DNA of 23,175 nucleotides from Bacilli bacterium (GTDB lineage: Bacteria; Bacillota_I; Bacilli_A; RF39; UBA660): the NCBI GenBank assembly GCA_017476705.1, contig JAFUZI010000092.1, positions 1 to 23,175 of the forward strand, in the 5' to 3' direction. Within the stretch, counting starts at the first letter, position 1. Every line of letters begins with the position of its first letter. Both the position numbers and the translations under genes were made by a program. Positions 21,580 through 23,175 of this stretch are shown here, piece by piece. A model generated the notes under the pieces. The model was not told where the DNA came from. It saw nothing but the letters and a program-made list of their open reading frames with translations, and made no database searches.

Positions 21580-22938
21580 TCACCCCACCATATATGGATC
21601 ATTTATAGTTCCACTTCCTACAGTTAAAACAGTCTTATTAATTGAAATAGTAGGAACAATATGTTTCTTTTCTCTAACGTCAGCTTCTTGCAATTCACCA
21701 TTTCCTAATCTAACATATTCCATACTACCAACCTGAGAAGTAGTATTAATATAATAATAATCTGTTAAAACTGCATTAGGTATATAATCAAATATATTTA
21801 ATAATCCAACCTTACAAGTTATTTTATTATTAAAGATATTATAATAATTATAATTCATATCAGTACTAATCTCTCCAACATAATAATCAGTATCTAATAG
21901 TAGATCCCTGTAAGTTAGCGTCTTATTATACACGTTATTTAGATAAAATGCAAGACTATTCTTATCTTTGAGATCAAAAATACTATTAAAATCACTATAT
22001 TTATATAACACTTCTTCCCCATCTTTTTTAATAAAATCATTAAGTGCTAATCTTATAATATCTCCATTTTCATTATAAACAACCCAAGTATCATCACCTA
22101 ATTTTACATAACTATTTAGATACTTACTACCTTCAAAATTAATACTATAAGGAGTCTCTATTGTTCCATTACCACTACAATTAGTATTTCCCTTAATAGT
22201 AAATGCTACTTTAATTCCAAAACCATCAGAAGTAGAACAAGAACTAACAGCCCCTTCACTATCTACATATATATTTTCTTTATCACTAGAAAATCCAAGT
22301 AAAAAGAAAGAACTACCATTATTTAAAAAACCACTTTTTCCACCAGATAAAGTATAATCTCTAATACTAGGTATACTAAAATAATCATTATATTCAGTAT
22401 CCCCTTTTACAATTTTATCCTTTTCAAGTATCTCTTCAATACATTTAGTTTTTATCAAATAATTATCATATCCTGAGAAAAAGGAAGAATATACACCAGA
22501 TAATTGATTATCATTTTTTTCTAACCAATTTCTGACATTAGAATCTTTATAAGAAATGTCATCTCCCCACATGAAAGATGAGACATTATATTCACCAACT
22601 ACTTTTACACTATTATCAGTATTTACCCTTAAAACTCTAAATAATTGATTATTAATAACTAAATAATTATTAGTAACTTTACCTTTAAAATAATAACCTT
22701 GTTCATCACGATGTAGACCATCACCTTCACTGACAACTTTATTATTATTAACTATTAAACCATTAAGAGTATTAGCTTCTTCTTTTTGTTTCAAATTTTG
22801 CTTACTATAATAATACAAACTACGATAGCCAAAATAAATACCTACAGAAATCATAAATACCAAGCTCAAAAAATTAAAGATAAACTCTTTTTTTCCAATT
22901 AGATGTTTTTTCTTCTTTTTACTTTTCTTTTTAGCCAT
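21580..22938 (-). CDS. Membrane-anchored exported protein with DUF6273-like region
   Basis: This 452-aa protein has a very lysine-rich N-terminus (residues 2-18), then one transmembrane helix (about 19-40) and a long extracellular part. Residues about 80-135 (NNYLVINNQLFRVLRVNTDN ... NVRNWLEKN) resemble the start of DUF6273-like surface domains, also present in the gene at 18194-19495. Scattered Cys (for example in the KTKCIEEIL and VSSCSTS segments) may form disulfides. The function is not known; cell-surface or polysaccharide-related work is suggested by the NAGPA-family neighbour. GGAGAGAG precedes ATG 22938. It ends with TGA, confirming the standard code. First gene of the operon. Confidence 0.75.
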   Translation of the reverse strand: MAKKKSKKKKKHLIGKKEFIFNFLSLVFMISVGIYFGYRSLYYYSKQNLKQKEEANTLNGLIVNNNKVVSEGDGLHRDEQGYYFKGKVTNNYLVINNQLFRVLRVNTDNSVKVVGEYNVSSFMWGDDISYKDSNVRNWLEKNDNQLSGVYSSFFSGYDNYLIKTKCIEEILEKDKIVKGDTEYNDYFSIPSIRDYTLSGGKSGFLNNGSSFFLLGFSSDKENIYVDSEGAVSSCSTSDGFGIKVAFTIKGNTNCSGNGTIETPYSINFEGSKYLNSYVKLGDDTWVVYNENGDIIRLALNDFIKKDGEEVLYKYSDFNSIFDLKDKNSLAFYLNNVYNKTLTYRDLLLDTDYYVGEISTDMNYNYYNIFNNKITCKVGLLNIFDYIPNAVLTDYYYINTTSQVGSMEYVRLGNGELQEADVREKKHIVPTISINKTVLTVGSGTINDPYMVG

Positions 22939-22959
22939 ACTTCTCTCTCCATCTTTAAA

Positions 22960-22988
22960 ATTATATCAAAAATAGTACTTATATTCAA
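22960..22988 (-). promoter_or_regulatory. Promoter of the three-gene operon
   Basis: On the - strand, TTGAAT (22988-22983), a 17-bp spacer and TATAAT (22965-22960) form the promoter, 21 bp before the ATG at 22938. Confidence 0.75.
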
Positions 22989-23025
22989 CCCATTGCCCTT
23001 AAAAAGTATAGACTCTTATTGAAAA

Positions 23026-23054
23026 TAAAAAGGTCATTGACCAATCAATGACCT
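23026..23054 (-). terminator. Terminator of a gene beyond the right edge
   Basis: AGGTCATTGA-TTGG-TCAATGACCT (23054-23031) is followed by TTTTATTTT on the - strand. Confidence 0.8.
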
Positions 23055-23175
23055 AATAAACTTATCTTTAACAGCATATAAACTAGTAACATAAAGTTGC
23101 TATTGCTTTCTCAACACACATCATTTTTTTCAAAAATGATGGATTCAAGATTATGAGATATGTGGGGACGGGCTA
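23055..23175. other. Right-edge segment, no supportable gene
   Basis: The 120 bases upstream of the last terminator should contain the 3' end of a leftward gene. Short frames are open here but none gives a recognisable protein end, so nothing is assigned. It could equally be the 3' part of a non-coding RNA. Confidence 0.35.

Noticed and set aside
1..23175. Mollicute-type genetic code with TGA as Trp
   Set aside because: Trp codons are TGG throughout and TGA ends the 21580-22938 gene.

Overview
The window is AT-rich DNA (roughly 70-75% A+T) from a low-GC Bacillota-type bacterium, most likely an uncultured gut Bacilli/Erysipelotrichia/RF39-like lineage. The evidence is Gram-positive style Shine-Dalgarno sites (AGGAGG/AGGGGG), sigma-A promoters often of the extended -10 type (TGGTATAAT), hairpin-plus-T-tract terminators after nearly every unit, an anaerobic pyruvate:ferredoxin oxidoreductase, and surface proteins with a TasA/DUF6273-like look. 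TGG codes for Trp and TGA is used as a stop (end of the 21580-22938 gene), so the code is standard. The assignment to a lineage is inference.

Region 1 (250-5528) is an integrated mobile element of about 5.2 kb. It is bounded by a perfect 37-bp direct repeat (250-286 and 5492-5528), with tandem 12-bp ATAGAACCTAAA repeats just inside each end that look like integrase arm sites. The right part, on the + strand, is a replication/integration module. It contains a promoter with five 12-bp direct repeats, a terminator, a large nested inverted repeat resembling an oriT or replication origin, a six-residue leader peptide followed by an attenuator, a small winged-helix protein, a 68-bp A/T-only tract, an SSB-like OB-fold protein, an excisionase-like protein and a complete tyrosine integrase. 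The left part, on the - strand, is cargo: a membrane-tethered XRE regulator, a four-helix membrane protein and an exported anchored protein. No relaxase or capsid gene is present.

The element sits in the 3' end of a small RNA gene. The 37-bp repeat is the sRNA's C-rich segment plus its terminator, so integration rebuilds the host sRNA (about 5587-5488, - strand) and leaves a second 3' half at the left end. Just across recG lies a second structured RNA (about 7845-7979, + strand). Its hairpin loop (UCAGGGGGUUC) is exactly complementary to the C-rich segment of the first. This pair is the most interesting novelty candidate in the window.

Region 2 (5529-11903) is the host core: recG, the two RNAs, a small two-helix membrane protein and a complete pyruvate:ferredoxin oxidoreductase. 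Region 3 (11897-18131) is one five-gene - strand operon: solute-binding/VWA fusion, XpaC, second solute-binding-like protein, TelA and a CbxX/SpoVK-type AAA+ ATPase. It looks like an envelope or stress system in which two membrane-anchored binding domains appear without any transporter. Region 4 (18141-22988) holds a surface protein gene with an in-frame stop near its C-terminus, and a three-gene operon: a membrane-anchored exported protein, a phosphodiester-glycosidase (NAGPA) family protein and a PPP-like metallophosphoesterase. The last 120 bases follow the terminator of a gene beyond the right edge and show no supportable gene.
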